From positions 1-57,063 of the forward strand of contig NZ_JAESIH010000068.1 in assembly GCF_016756745.1 (NCBI RefSeq): a stretch of DNA of 57,063 nucleotides, given 5' to 3'. The position numbers and the translations under genes were made by a program. Positions 43,656 through 52,143 of the stretch are shown piece by piece. The stretch comes from Aminivibrio sp. (lineage in GTDB: Bacteria > Synergistota > Synergistia > Synergistales > Aminobacteriaceae). Below the pieces are notes generated by a model that did no database searches, was not told the origin of the DNA, and saw nothing but the letters and a program-made list of their open reading frames with translations. Position 1 is the stretch's first letter. Every line of letters begins with the position of its first letter.

Positions 43656-44199
43656 GTGCTTCACCTCTTCGCAGGCTGAAAATGCAGCCGCAGTAGGACT
43701 GCCTGTAGAGACCGAGCTCCTTCGACATGGCGACGGAGCGGACAAAACCGTTGTTCTTCCGGAAGATCCTTGACAGCCACCGTAGGCCGAAAGCCCGAGC
43801 CGTTTCCTCCCCGATGGCGTTGATGAGCGCCCCGTCCTTGTGGGGACTGATGGTCAGGGTGGTGGAGAGCAAAGGGATACCCTCGCGGAGGGCCGCCCGT
43901 GCCGCCCCCTCGAGCCGAAGCCTGAAGCAGAGGGCGCACCGCCTGCCGCCCTCCGGCTCCCCCGCCAGGGGCGAGGCCGCCTCCATCCACGAAGGAGTGC
44001 AGGTATCCTCCACGATGACGGGAACTCTTCCCGCCGCGAGGAAGACGAGGGCCTCCCTTCGTTTTTCTTCCTCTTCCGCAGGGTGGATATTGGCGCCGTA
44101 CCAGTAGAGAGTCACGGCATACCCCTCCGCCGAAAGATCGGCGAGGGGCACCGTGGCGTCAGGAGCACAGCATGCGTGGAGAAGAAGCCGTTGTCCCAC
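43612..44199 (-). CDS. queH: Epoxyqueuosine reductase QueH
   Basis: This 195-residue protein matches the QueH family. It has an N-terminal LLLHACCAPDATVPL (adjacent Cys), a CALCFRLRLEGAARAA CxxC motif near residue 90, STTLTISPHKDGALINAIGEE, FRKNNGFVRSVAMSKELGLYRQSYCGCIFS. It makes queuosine from epoxyqueuosine in tRNA using an iron-sulfur cluster, as the non-cobalamin alternative to QueG. The start is GTG 44199, nine bases after tkt. Its 3' end overlaps the next gene by 44 bases. Confidence 0.93.
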   Translation of the reverse strand: MGQRLLLHACCAPDATVPLADLSAEGYAVTLYWYGANIHPAEEEEKRREALVFLAAGRVPVIVEDTCTPSWMEAASPLAGEPEGGRRCALCFRLRLEGAARAALREGIPLLSTTLTISPHKDGALINAIGEETARAFGLRWLSRIFRKNNGFVRSVAMSKELGLYRQSYCGCIFSLRRGEAHESVSGGETSPGSA

Positions 44200-44207
44200 G
44201 GGTCCGG

Positions 44208-46148
44208 CTATTTTCCCGAAAGGGACTCGAAGGCTTTCGCCAGGGAGACCTCGTCGAGGCCCATGGCTGCGATGACGTCGGGGGAGCTGCCGGACTCTCC
44301 GTAGGTGTGCACCCCCACGGCCCTGAAGGATGCGCTGAGCCCCAGCTCCGTCATCCGGGCGGCGAGGATGGACCCCATGCCGCTGTTCACCGAGTGGTCC
44401 TCGCAGGTGAGAATACGGCCCGTGGCCGCCGCTTCCTGCAGGGCCCCGTCGTCGGGGGCGAGAGGACTGGACACGCAGTACACAGACACCTCCATGCCGT
44501 GTTTCTCTCGGAGAATGTCCCGGGCTTTCACAGCCCGCTCCGTCATGGCGCCGAGGGCGAAGATGGCGCCGTCCTTCCCGGGGCGCACTTGTACCGCTTC
44601 CCCGTAGCGAAAACGGTAGTCGCCTCCGAAGAGAGGGTGTGCTTTTTCATCCGTCAGGACGTCGAGCTTGCTCCGGCCCATGGCGATGCAGACGCACCCC
44701 GCCTCGCCGAGGGCCCAGCGGGTGGCCCTGTCCGTCTGGTTGGGGTCTCCGGGCACCACGAGCTTCCAGCCGAAGGTGTTCCGGAGCAGCCCCACGTAGT
44801 CGATGGCCTGGTGGGTTTTGCCGTCCTCGCCCACGTCGAGGCCCACGTGGGTAAGCACCGTCTTGAGGTTGGCGGAATTGATGTCGTTCAGCCGCTGCTG
44901 GTTGTACACCTCGCACAGGCCGAAGACGCCGAAATCGGCCCACAGGGAGACCACGCCGGCAGTGGAAGCGGCCCCGGCGGCGGTAGCGGTGGAATGTTCC
45001 TGGATGCCCGCCTGGATGAACCAGTCGGGGCATTTTTTCGCGAAGTCCCCCGTCTTCACCGAGCCGGCAAGGTCGCAGTCGAAGACGAGAAGGGGCGTTC
45101 CGCCTTCCTTCCCGTAGTTTTTTTCGCCCACGTCGGCGAGGGCGGTACCGAAGGCGGAGCGGTTGTCCGTCTTCTTGTCCGCTCCGTAGGTGACGGGGTC
45201 TCCAAGATCGAGGTCCGCCTTCGCGGGCGCCACGTGTCTTCCTGCGGGGACCGGTGCCGACTCGCGAATTTTCCTTGCCTCGTCGAGAAGGGACGGGTCG
45301 CCGCCGAGCTCCTTCATGGCCTGGACGTACAGTTCCGTTCGGGGAGCCTTGCCGTGGAATTCAGGCGTGTTTTCCATGAAGGACACTCCCCTGCCCATGA
45401 CGGTCCGGCACAGGATGACCGTGGGCCTGCCACAGGACACGCTCAGGCGGAGGGCGGTGTAGAGTTCCCGGAAGGAGTGGCCGTCGCATTCCATCACGTT
45501 CCATCCGTCGGCCTTCCAGAGGGCGGGGATGTCCGCGGGCATGACCGATTCGATGGTTCCCGAGATCTGGATGTTGTTCCAGTCCACCAGCGCGGTGATA
45601 TTGGCGAGATTCTCCTTGACGGCGATCCGCCGGGCCTCGGCACTCTGGCCCTTGGTCTGCTCGCCGTCCCCCATGAGAACGTAAGTTCGCTTGCCGTTGT
45701 TCCTTGCTTTCTGGGCGAGGGCGAAGCCGACTCCTGCGGAAAGGCCTTGGCCGAGGTTGCCGCTTCCCCAGTCGATGCCCGGCACGTCCCGCTCCACGTG
45801 ACCCTGGAATGGGGAACCACACTGGCGGAAATGGGCAACTGCGTCCATGGGCGGGAAGAATCCCCACTCCGCGAGGGCGGCGTAAGCTCCCGGCGAGGTG
45901 TGGCCGTGGCTGACGGAAACATAGTCCCGGTCAAGTCCCGAACAATTCTCCGGCGTCAGGTCCGCAACGCCGTAGACGGTCAGATACATTTCCGTGCTCG
46001 AAAGGGAACCGGCAGGGTGGCCGCTCTCCGCGAGGGTGACCATGGTGACTGCGTTTCGTCTGCAGCGTGCGGCGGCTTCCTCGAGGGCACGGACCATGGC
46101 ATCATCGAGGGAGCCGACGGAAAAATTCTTTAGTGCGGGAAGGTTCAT
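44208..46148 (-). CDS. tkt: Transketolase
   Basis: This 646-residue protein has ESGHPAGSLSSTEMYLTVY near the N-terminus, the TPP-binding LMGDGEQTKGQSAEARRIAVKENLANITALVDWNN, and in the pyrimidine domain the catalytic Glu in QAGIQEHSTATAAGAASTAG. A C-terminal transketolase domain (TCEDHSVNSGMGSILAARMTE) follows. It moves two-carbon units between sugar phosphates. ATG 46148 follows AAGGAGG by nine bases; an upstream in-frame ATG precedes the Shine-Dalgarno and is not used. First gene of the tkt-queH-AIRS-pepP unit. Confidence 0.93.
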   Translation of the reverse strand: MNLPALKNFSVGSLDDAMVRALEEAAARCRRNAVTMVTLAESGHPAGSLSSTEMYLTVYGVADLTPENCSGLDRDYVSVSHGHTSPGAYAALAEWGFFPPMDAVAHFRQCGSPFQGHVERDVPGIDWGSGNLGQGLSAGVGFALAQKARNNGKRTYVLMGDGEQTKGQSAEARRIAVKENLANITALVDWNNIQISGTIESVMPADIPALWKADGWNVMECDGHSFRELYTALRLSVSCGRPTVILCRTVMGRGVSFMENTPEFHGKAPRTELYVQAMKELGGDPSLLDEARKIRESAPVPAGRHVAPAKADLDLGDPVTYGADKKTDNRSAFGTALADVGEKNYGKEGGTPLLVFDCDLAGSVKTGDFAKKCPDWFIQAGIQEHSTATAAGAASTAGVVSLWADFGVFGLCEVYNQQRLNDINSANLKTVLTHVGLDVGEDGKTHQAIDYVGLLRNTFGWKLVVPGDPNQTDRATRWALGEAGCVCIAMGRSKLDVLTDEKAHPLFGGDYRFRYGEAVQVRPGKDGAIFALGAMTERAVKARDILREKHGMEVSVYCVSSPLAPDDGALQEAAATGRILTCEDHSVNSGMGSILAARMTELGLSASFRAVGVHTYGESGSSPDVIAAMGLDEVSLAKAFESLSGK

Positions 46149-46224
46149 TTTCGTATCGCCTCCTTGAATTGTGACGATACCCATTATACCCAAGTCGGGG
46201 GAAAAAATCAGAAAAGGGCGGCCC

Positions 46225-46513
46225 CCTAAATCCGCAGGCTTTTCAGGCGGAGGGAGTGTCGTCGGGCATACGGTAAATTCGCCCTCCCCGGGGGCGAAGA
46301 GATCCCGCTCCGCGCTCTTTTTGCGGAGATATCCCCTGGAGGGGGGTGCATGAGGTGAGAGAAACAGGCACGGACGTCGGTTTTACAGGCAGGCAACCGG
46401 CGAACGAAGGCCTAAATCCGCAGGCAGCGGGGAGTGTCACCGGTGCTCGCTTGGGCCGCCGGTGAGGCTCCCCGCCGGGGTGGCTTCGGGCGGTCCTGCC
46501 GGACCGCCCGAAG
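46225..46513 (-). repeat. Dispersed intergenic repeat, composite copy C
   Basis: Two partial elements lie side by side in the 405-bp gap between alr and tkt. 46225 onward is the B-type left end (CCTAAATCCGCAGG, TTTTCAGGCGGAGGGAGTGTC) with a diverged centre that keeps GGACGTCGGTTT. 46411 onward is the A-type left end (CCTAAATCCGCAGGCAGCGG, GTGTCACC, TGCTCGCTTGGGCCGCCGGTG). The second one ends near a perfect hairpin TTCGGGCGGTCC/GGACCGCCCGAA at 46486-46513. No gene is seen in the gap. Confidence 0.8.
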
Positions 46514-46553
46514 GTGTCTTTCACATCGGCACGCAGCAGGAATTCCGCAGCCA

Positions 46554-47666
46554 TCAGGAGATGTAGATTCTCGGAACCCTCCTGAGGAACATGACGGGCA
46601 CTTCATAGTTGATGGTGTTTCTCGCGGCGGCGATTTCCTCGGGGGAAATATGTTCGCTTCCCTGCCGGCCGATAAGGACTACCTCGTCGCCTACCTTTAC
46701 TTCCATTCCCGTGACGTTCACCATCATCTGGTCCATGCAGATGTTCCCCGCATGGGGGACCCGTTTTCCACCAATGAGGACGTCCACCTTCATGGAGAGG
46801 GCCCGAGAATATCCGTCGGCATACCCCACGGGAAGCACAGCCATGGTTTCCGTCCCCCGGGTCATGTACTTCAGGCCATAGCCCACGCCGCTTCCCCGGG
46901 GGAGTTCCTTCACGAGGGCCACTTCCGTTTTCACCTCGAAGGTGGGAAGGAGCTCCACGGACCGGACACATTCCGACGAGGGGTACATGCCGTAGAGGAT
47001 AACTCCGGGACGGACGCCGTCGAGATACTTGTCCGGGCATGCGAGAATCCCGGCGCTGTTGCAGGCGTGGCGTAAGGGAACGGAAAGTCCCCTGGCTTCC
47101 GCGGCAGCCAGGGCCTCCTTCAGCCCCGAGAACTGGTACTCAGTGAAATCGAGGCGCCGCTCGTCCGCCGTGGCGAAGTGGGTGTACATCCCCTCCAGGA
47201 AGAGCCCAGGCAGGGTTCCCAGCTCGTCGAGAACGGCGGGGATCTCTTTCGGAGTAAACCCGATGCGGCTCATGCCGGTATCCACCTTCACGTGGACCGG
47301 CGTCTTTTTCCCCTGCCTGACCGCCTCGGCGCTGAGGGCGCGGGCGAAGGAAAGATCGGTGATCGTCGCCGTGACATCCTGCCTGACATATTCCGCCGCC
47401 GACCGGGCGGGAGCGGGCCCGAGGACGAGAAGGGGCGCGGTGACGCCTCCTTCCCGCAGCTCGAAGGCCTCGTCGGGAATGGCCACGGCAAACCGCCTGC
47501 ACCCCGCTTCCGAAAGGGCTTTGCAGACCTGGTGAATACCGTGCCCGTAGGCATCGGCTTTAATGACTCCGAAAATTTCCGGTCCCGGCCCCACATGGCG
47601 CCGTACGGCCAGAAAATTGGCTTTCACGTTCGCAAGATTGACTTCCATTCGCGTGGCGCGGTGCAT
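46554..47666 (-). CDS. alr: Alanine racemase
   Basis: This 370-residue fold-type III PLP enzyme has the PLP Lys in FGVIKADAYGHG (Lys36), VHVKVDTGMSRIGF, the HACNSAGIL region, RPGVILYGMYP and the catalytic Tyr region GSGVGYGLKYMTRGTETMAVLPVGYADGY. It makes D-alanine for peptidoglycan. ATG 47666 follows AAGGGGG. The neighbouring Na+/alanine symporter upstream on the same strand suggests linked alanine handling, though a strong terminator separates them. Confidence 0.95.
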   Translation of the reverse strand: MHRATRMEVNLANVKANFLAVRRHVGPGPEIFGVIKADAYGHGIHQVCKALSEAGCRRFAVAIPDEAFELREGGVTAPLLVLGPAPARSAAEYVRQDVTATITDLSFARALSAEAVRQGKKTPVHVKVDTGMSRIGFTPKEIPAVLDELGTLPGLFLEGMYTHFATADERRLDFTEYQFSGLKEALAAAEARGLSVPLRHACNSAGILACPDKYLDGVRPGVILYGMYPSSECVRSVELLPTFEVKTEVALVKELPRGSGVGYGLKYMTRGTETMAVLPVGYADGYSRALSMKVDVLIGGKRVPHAGNICMDQMMVNVTGMEVKVGDEVVLIGRQGSEHISPEEIAAARNTINYEVPVMFLRRVPRIYIS

Positions 47667-47687
47667 AAGGATCCCCCTTCCTTCCGG

Positions 47688-47718
47688 AAAAAAGGGGACG
47701 GGATCCCGTCCCCTTTTT
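47688..47718 (-). terminator. Terminator between the symporter gene and alr
   Basis: AAAAAGGGGACGGGA and TCCCGTCCCCTTTTT make a perfect palindrome that terminates transcripts of the symporter gene; alr would then start from a promoter within the short space or by read-through. Confidence 0.85.
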
Positions 47719-47738
47719 CCGAAACTGCCGTCGTTTCG

Positions 47739-49133
47739 TTAGACCTTCAGGGTACCGTTCCGGCGCTTTTCGTCGAAGTCCTTCACAAGCTTCCTCATCT
47801 CGCCGGAGAGGATGAGGAGGGCCACAAGGTTCGGTACCGCCATGAGGCCGTTCAGGGTGTCGGCCATATCCCACAGGTTGTCGAGGAAGACTTTGGCATT
47901 GCCGAGGAACACGCCGCCTGCCGCGCCGAGAACGATGAGGACGACCCAGAGAACCTTCAGAACGGGGATGACCTTCGTTCCGAAGATGTAGGTGCCGCAG
48001 GTCTCGCTGTACCAGTACCAGCCGAGGATGGTGGAGAAAGCGAAGAGGCCCAGCCCCACGGAGAGAATCATGGTGCCCGTGCCGCCGAGGACGACTTCAA
48101 AGGCGGACAGGGAGAGCTTCGCGCCGGAGAGTTCGGGATTTCCCGTCAGCACTCCGCTGGTGAGGATTGCAAGAGCGGTAAGGGTGCAGATGATGATGGT
48201 GTCGGTGAAAACTTCAAAGAGACCGTACATGCCCTGGCGGACAGGATGATCCACCACTGCGGTGGCATGAACCATGGGAGCGGATCCGAGGCCGGCTTCG
48301 TTGGAAAAAACGCCCCTGGCGATGCCCCGGGTGATGGCCGCCCTGACCGCCCATCCCGCGATGGCTCCGGGCATGGCCATGGGATCGCTGAAGGCATACT
48401 TCACGGCGTTGCTGAAAGCCGGTACGATCTGGTCGCTGTGGGCGGCAACCACGATTATGGCGCCGACGATGTAAAAGATGGCCATGAAGGGAACGAGGTA
48501 GGTGGTGACGTCGGCGATACGCTTCAGGCCGCCCACGATGACAAGAGCGGTAAGCACGGCGATGGCGATTCCGGTGTAGATGTTGGGGATGCCGAAGCCG
48601 AGATTGAAGCCTTCAGCGGTGGAGTTGGCCTGGACAGCGCAGCCGATGCCGAAGGAGGCGAGGAACCCGAAGAGGGCGAAGAGCCAGGCGAGCCATTTCT
48701 GACCGGCGGCCTTGTCGAGGATGTACATGGTACCGCCCCGCCAGTTGCCCAGTTCGTCCTTTTCACGGAACCGGACCGCCAGGGTGACTTCCGCCATCTT
48801 TGTTGTCATGCCGAATACGGCGGAGACGAGCATCCAGAAAAGGGCCCCGGGGCCGCCGAGGTGAAGAGCCGTGGCGACACCCGCGATGTTGCCCGTTCCC
48901 ACCGTGGAGGCGAGAGCGGTGGAGAGGGCTGCGAAGGAGGAGATGGCACCTTCGCCTTCCTTCTTCTTGCCGAGGTTGCCGAATACTTCCTTGAACATAA
49001 GACAAAAATAGCGAAGCTGGGGCACACCGAGAACGATGGTGAGGTAGACACCTGTGCCTACCAGGAGGGCCAGCATCCAGGGCCCCCATACGATACTGTT
49101 GATAACCCCGTTGATCCTCATTACTTCCTGCAT
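47739..49133 (-). CDS. Sodium:alanine/glycine symporter (AGCS family)
   Basis: This 464-residue protein has about ten transmembrane segments and the AGCS motifs: ALASTVGTGNIAGVATALHLGGPGALFWM near residue 75, MAEVTLAVRFREKDELGNWRGGTMY, and ITRGIARGVFSNEAGLGSAPMVHATA near 275. It imports alanine or glycine with sodium. The gene lies directly downstream of the glycine reductase operon, so glycine or alanine import is plausible. A separate promoter precedes it at 49306-49333. The leader between promoter and ATG contains an eight-T run of unclear role. Confidence 0.93.
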   Translation of the reverse strand: MQEVMRINGVINSIVWGPWMLALLVGTGVYLTIVLGVPQLRYFCLMFKEVFGNLGKKKEGEGAISSFAALSTALASTVGTGNIAGVATALHLGGPGALFWMLVSAVFGMTTKMAEVTLAVRFREKDELGNWRGGTMYILDKAAGQKWLAWLFALFGFLASFGIGCAVQANSTAEGFNLGFGIPNIYTGIAIAVLTALVIVGGLKRIADVTTYLVPFMAIFYIVGAIIVVAAHSDQIVPAFSNAVKYAFSDPMAMPGAIAGWAVRAAITRGIARGVFSNEAGLGSAPMVHATAVVDHPVRQGMYGLFEVFTDTIIICTLTALAILTSGVLTGNPELSGAKLSLSAFEVVLGGTGTMILSVGLGLFAFSTILGWYWYSETCGTYIFGTKVIPVLKVLWVVLIVLGAAGGVFLGNAKVFLDNLWDMADTLNGLMAVPNLVALLILSGEMRKLVKDFDEKRRNGTLKV

Positions 49134-49305
49134 AATTTGCGATTCCCCCTCTCATGTTATTCAGCGCGCAAATTTCTCCCCTCCGGGCTCTCCCGGAACG
49201 GGGGTGCCTCCAAAACAAAAAAAACGGCGGAATCCGGAACAAGCTGCAGATTGGAGTCTCTCTTTCCCCCCTTTAATGTTCGAATAGGTTCATTCTTTCA
49301 GAAAA

Positions 49306-49333
49306 ATTATAGCATAGATCATTCCTCTGAAAA
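49306..49333 (-). promoter_or_regulatory. Promoter of the AGCS symporter gene
   Basis: Minus-strand TTTTCA (49333-49328), 16-base spacer, TATAAT (49311-49306). The -10 box is perfect and the -35 is 4 of 6. The leader of about 165 bases is AT- and G-rich in blocks. Confidence 0.55.
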
Positions 49334-49363
49334 GAGAACAGGGAAGGCAGAATCAGCCTTCCC
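49329..49363 (-). terminator. Terminator of the glycine reductase operon
   Basis: Minus-strand GGGAAGGC, seven-base loop, GCCTTCCC, then a T-rich TGTTCTCTTTT tract, directly after the grdD stop. Confidence 0.7.
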
Positions 49364-49371
49364 AACTAATG

Positions 49372-50520
49372 TCAAATATATCCGCCGGCTCTGAGAATGT
49401 CTTCAGCCCTGCCGAGATGTTTCCCGGGAACCTTGATTACGGGACCGGTGCATCCCATGGAAGATTCGGCATAAATCCCCTCTTTCCAGAGAACCTTGAC
49501 GCCGTCTTCGATGGACAGGACGTCCACGCCGTGGATTTCCTCGTCGGTCGGTTCAGCTGGAGGAGCGGTCACCTGGTCCGCGGAGGAGGCTTTCCGGGCG
49601 AGCCCTTCGAGCACGGCGTCCAGGCCTGCCTTCCGGGCAGCGGCAAGCTCCGCCGCCACCTTTTCCGGCAAATTGCCCGCCGCGGCCCTGGCGGTATATT
49701 CCAGGGCGCCCGCGATGACCGGGGCTCCGGAAGCCCTCGAGATGATGGAGATAACTCTGTTCCACCCCTCTCCCGCCGAGGGACCGTAGCCCCACCCGAG
49801 GGATTCGTAGGATCCCCCAGTGGTGAAGGAGGAGAACATCTTCATCAGCACGTTCCCCGTGAGGGTGTCGGTGACGCAGATATCCACGGCTCCGGCAAGA
49901 ATGTCGTTCCCCCTGAGGACAGCGCCTCCGTCTTTCCTTATGCTGGCGCCGAAAGAAATGGGGTATCCCTTCTCCTTCAGGGAATTGAGGGTTTTATAGG
50001 CAAGCTGGGCACCGTCCACGTTGAGGATTCCCACCGAAGGATTGTCCAGGCCGATGGCCTTTGCGGCCGCGATGCCGTACAGGGCGTTCCTGACCATTGC
50101 CTCCACCCTGCCCGCCGCGGAGGTACCGGTGGACGAGGCTAGGATCATGGGTCTGCCTCTGCCTGGAGTCAGAACCCTTCCGATGGTGGTGACACCAAGG
50201 GGGAAGGGATAATGGAGCGCCACGGCGCCGGCGATCCGCCCATCGGAAAGGGCTTCTTCCATGGCCTTCGCCACGTCCTCCTCGCAGTCCGGGGTCTCGA
50301 TCCATGCCAGGTCCTCGAAGCCGGGGATCCTAGGACCGATCATGACCACCCCTATCCGGGCCGAATTTTCCTGGGCCAGCCTGGCGCCCCGGGCGAGTTC
50401 TTCCGCCCCGAGCTCGCTGCCCGCGGCCATGAGACCCACGGATATCCGGGGTCCTCCCGATCGGGCATCGGATACGATTTCCGCCAGGGCTTCGCCTATG
50501 AGCTTCCTGATATCAGACAT
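49372..50520 (-). CDS. grdD: Glycine/sarcosine/betaine reductase component C, alpha subunit (GrdD)
   Basis: This 382-residue protein resembles phosphate acetyl/butyryltransferases, as GrdD does: LHYPFPLGVTTIGRVLTPGRGRPMILASSTGTSAAG, GILNVDGAQLAYKTLNSLKEKGYPISFGASIRKDGGAVLRGNDILAGAVDICVTDTLTGNVLMKMFSSF and the C-terminal YAESSMGCTGPVIKVP. With GrdC it releases acetyl phosphate from the carboxymethyl-selenoether carried by GrdA. Last gene of the operon, 15 bp after grdC. Confidence 0.93.
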   Translation of the reverse strand: MSDIRKLIGEALAEIVSDARSGGPRISVGLMAAGSELGAEELARGARLAQENSARIGVVMIGPRIPGFEDLAWIETPDCEEDVAKAMEEALSDGRIAGAVALHYPFPLGVTTIGRVLTPGRGRPMILASSTGTSAAGRVEAMVRNALYGIAAAKAIGLDNPSVGILNVDGAQLAYKTLNSLKEKGYPISFGASIRKDGGAVLRGNDILAGAVDICVTDTLTGNVLMKMFSSFTTGGSYESLGWGYGPSAGEGWNRVISIISRASGAPVIAGALEYTARAAAGNLPEKVAAELAAARKAGLDAVLEGLARKASSADQVTAPPAEPTDEEIHGVDVLSIEDGVKVLWKEGIYAESSMGCTGPVIKVPGKHLGRAEDILRAGGYI

Positions 50521-50535
50521 GGTCTTTCCTCCCGT

Positions 50536-52065
50536 CTACAGCTTTCCTGACAGTTCCGAGAGAACCTCCAGGAGAAGGGCCTTGATGTCGTCTTTGGAAA
50601 CAGCTGCTCCCGTTTCCGCTTTTCCGGAAGGAGGCTCAAGAAGGAAGGAGGCGCCGTCGGCAAGGTTCGTGAGCCTTGCGAGGAAGAGGCTTCCCTTCCC
50701 GATGATCATGGCCCGTTTCATGGTTCCCGCCTTCAGCGCCTCGCAGGCGTGCCCCACGAAGGGCACTCCCGAGGGGATGTGCCCCTGGGTGTGGGCGAAG
50801 CCGGTAACACCCCGCTCCTTGACGAAGGTCATCATGTCGGCCTTCTCGATGGCTTTCTTTGTAACGGCAAGAGCGGCGGTCATCTTGATGTTCGCCAGGG
50901 GGACATCCCCCGCGCCCGCAGGAAGGGTGATTTCGTTGATGTGGAGCTCGGCGGCGTACTTGTCAACGTCCATGAAGGAAAGCCCCGCCTTCTCCAGGGG
51001 ATCGAGGATGAGAGCCGTGGTCACCGCCTGGGGGGACGATCCGGCGCCAACGGTGTGCTTGCCGAGGACGTCGAGCCTCATGACGGGGTACGTTCCGTCG
51101 TCGGGAACGAGGAGCACGGCAAAGTTCCCGAGGCAGTCCTCCAGGGCCGGCATCTTCTTCTTTACGTGGTCGCGGCCGTTCATGTAGAGTTTTGGTACGG
51201 CGCCGCCCGCGAGCACGACGCAGTTCTTCCGTGCGCCGGAGGCCACCTGGGCCGCACCGGCGATCATGGCGTTGACAGGACCGGCACAGAAGCTCCGGAC
51301 GTCGCAGCCGCTGGCGTTGACGCACCCGGCGATCTCGGCGATGGCCTTTGCGAAGTTGCCTCCGGCTCGCTGATTCATGTCGCCTGCGCCTTCCTCGGAG
51401 CACTCGATGACGAAATCCACCTCTTCGGGGGCCATGCCCGTATTCTTCAGCAGGTGCAGGAGGGAGAGCACTCCCCCGGCCTTGCAGGCGATGTTCTCGA
51501 GCAGCACGTAGGCGAAGAGGCAGTCGTCCACCTCGTGGCCGTTTCTGGCGCAGCCCACGACCTTTCCGTTGAAGTACAGGGGAAGGGCTTTTTTGTGAGC
51601 GGTCTCGTGGGCAATCTCGTCGGCGGAATGGCCTGCCTCGAGGCGGGCGAGCAATTTGTCGTTCATCACCGGGCTTGCGGCGAGCTTTTCCCTGACCGAG
51701 GCGGCGAAGGAGGCATCCAGCCAGATGATGTCGAAGACGTCGCATATATCCATAAGGCCGAGGAACTCATCCTCGGGCATGATCTCACCATAGGTCCCGT
51801 AGCGGTTTGAACCGGCCATCCTGTTGACGTACCAGGGCTGCGGGGTGTTTTCCAGGGCCTCGAGGCCGATGCCGCCGATGTAGGCCTGGTTGGGGGCATA
51901 GTCCCGGGCTTCCTCGTATTTCTGCATGAAGGACGGCAATTCCCGAAGGAACTCGGTCTCACCCTTCGTCTCTCGTTCGATGAACGGCGTGTTTCCGTAA
52001 TGGAATCCTGTTTCGGGAGCGTGGTTCAGGCAGTAGGCGTATCCTTTGATTCCTGCGGTGGCCAT
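50536..52065 (-). CDS. grdC: Glycine/sarcosine/betaine reductase component C, beta subunit (GrdC)
   Basis: This 509-residue thiolase-fold protein (FabH-like) has IKGYAYCLNHAPETGFHYGNTPFIE at the start, VDFVIECSEEGAGDMNQRAGGNFAKAIAEIAGCVNASGCDVRSFCAGPVNAMIAGA in the middle with the candidate acceptor Cys, and the late FAHTQGHIPSGVPFVGHACEALKAGTMKRAMIIGKGSLFLARL. It takes the acetyl group in the last step of glycine reduction. ATG 52065 follows GGAGG; the longer open frame runs into the intercistronic hairpin and is not used. Confidence 0.93.
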   Translation of the reverse strand: MATAGIKGYAYCLNHAPETGFHYGNTPFIERETKGETEFLRELPSFMQKYEEARDYAPNQAYIGGIGLEALENTPQPWYVNRMAGSNRYGTYGEIMPEDEFLGLMDICDVFDIIWLDASFAASVREKLAASPVMNDKLLARLEAGHSADEIAHETAHKKALPLYFNGKVVGCARNGHEVDDCLFAYVLLENIACKAGGVLSLLHLLKNTGMAPEEVDFVIECSEEGAGDMNQRAGGNFAKAIAEIAGCVNASGCDVRSFCAGPVNAMIAGAAQVASGARKNCVVLAGGAVPKLYMNGRDHVKKKMPALEDCLGNFAVLLVPDDGTYPVMRLDVLGKHTVGAGSSPQAVTTALILDPLEKAGLSFMDVDKYAAELHINEITLPAGAGDVPLANIKMTAALAVTKKAIEKADMMTFVKERGVTGFAHTQGHIPSGVPFVGHACEALKAGTMKRAMIIGKGSLFLARLTNLADGASFLLEPPSGKAETGAAVSKDDIKALLLEVLSELSGKL

Positions 52066-52105
52066 GGGGGTCCAACCTCCTTGTGCTTTTCTCTCTTGAG
52101 CTTCG

Positions 52106-52128
52106 GGGCCCGGAGATTCTCCGGGCCC
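52106..52128 (-). other. Intercistronic hairpin between grdB and grdC
   Basis: GGGCCCGGAGA and TCTCCGGGCCC form an 11-bp perfect inverted repeat with one central base. It lies after the grdB stop with no T-run, so it is more likely a processing or mRNA-stability element than a terminator. Confidence 0.65.
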
Positions 52129-52143
52129 GTGCATGAACATCCG

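Noticed and set aside
44172-46133. 653-codon plus-strand open frame opposite tkt
   Set aside because: Antisense shadow of transketolase; no ribosome-binding site and no recognisable domain.
47178-49394. 738-codon plus-strand open frame across alr and the AGCS symporter
   Set aside because: It is antisense to two confidently identified genes; high GC keeps this frame free of stops. The translation is rich in G/E/D/H with no domain.
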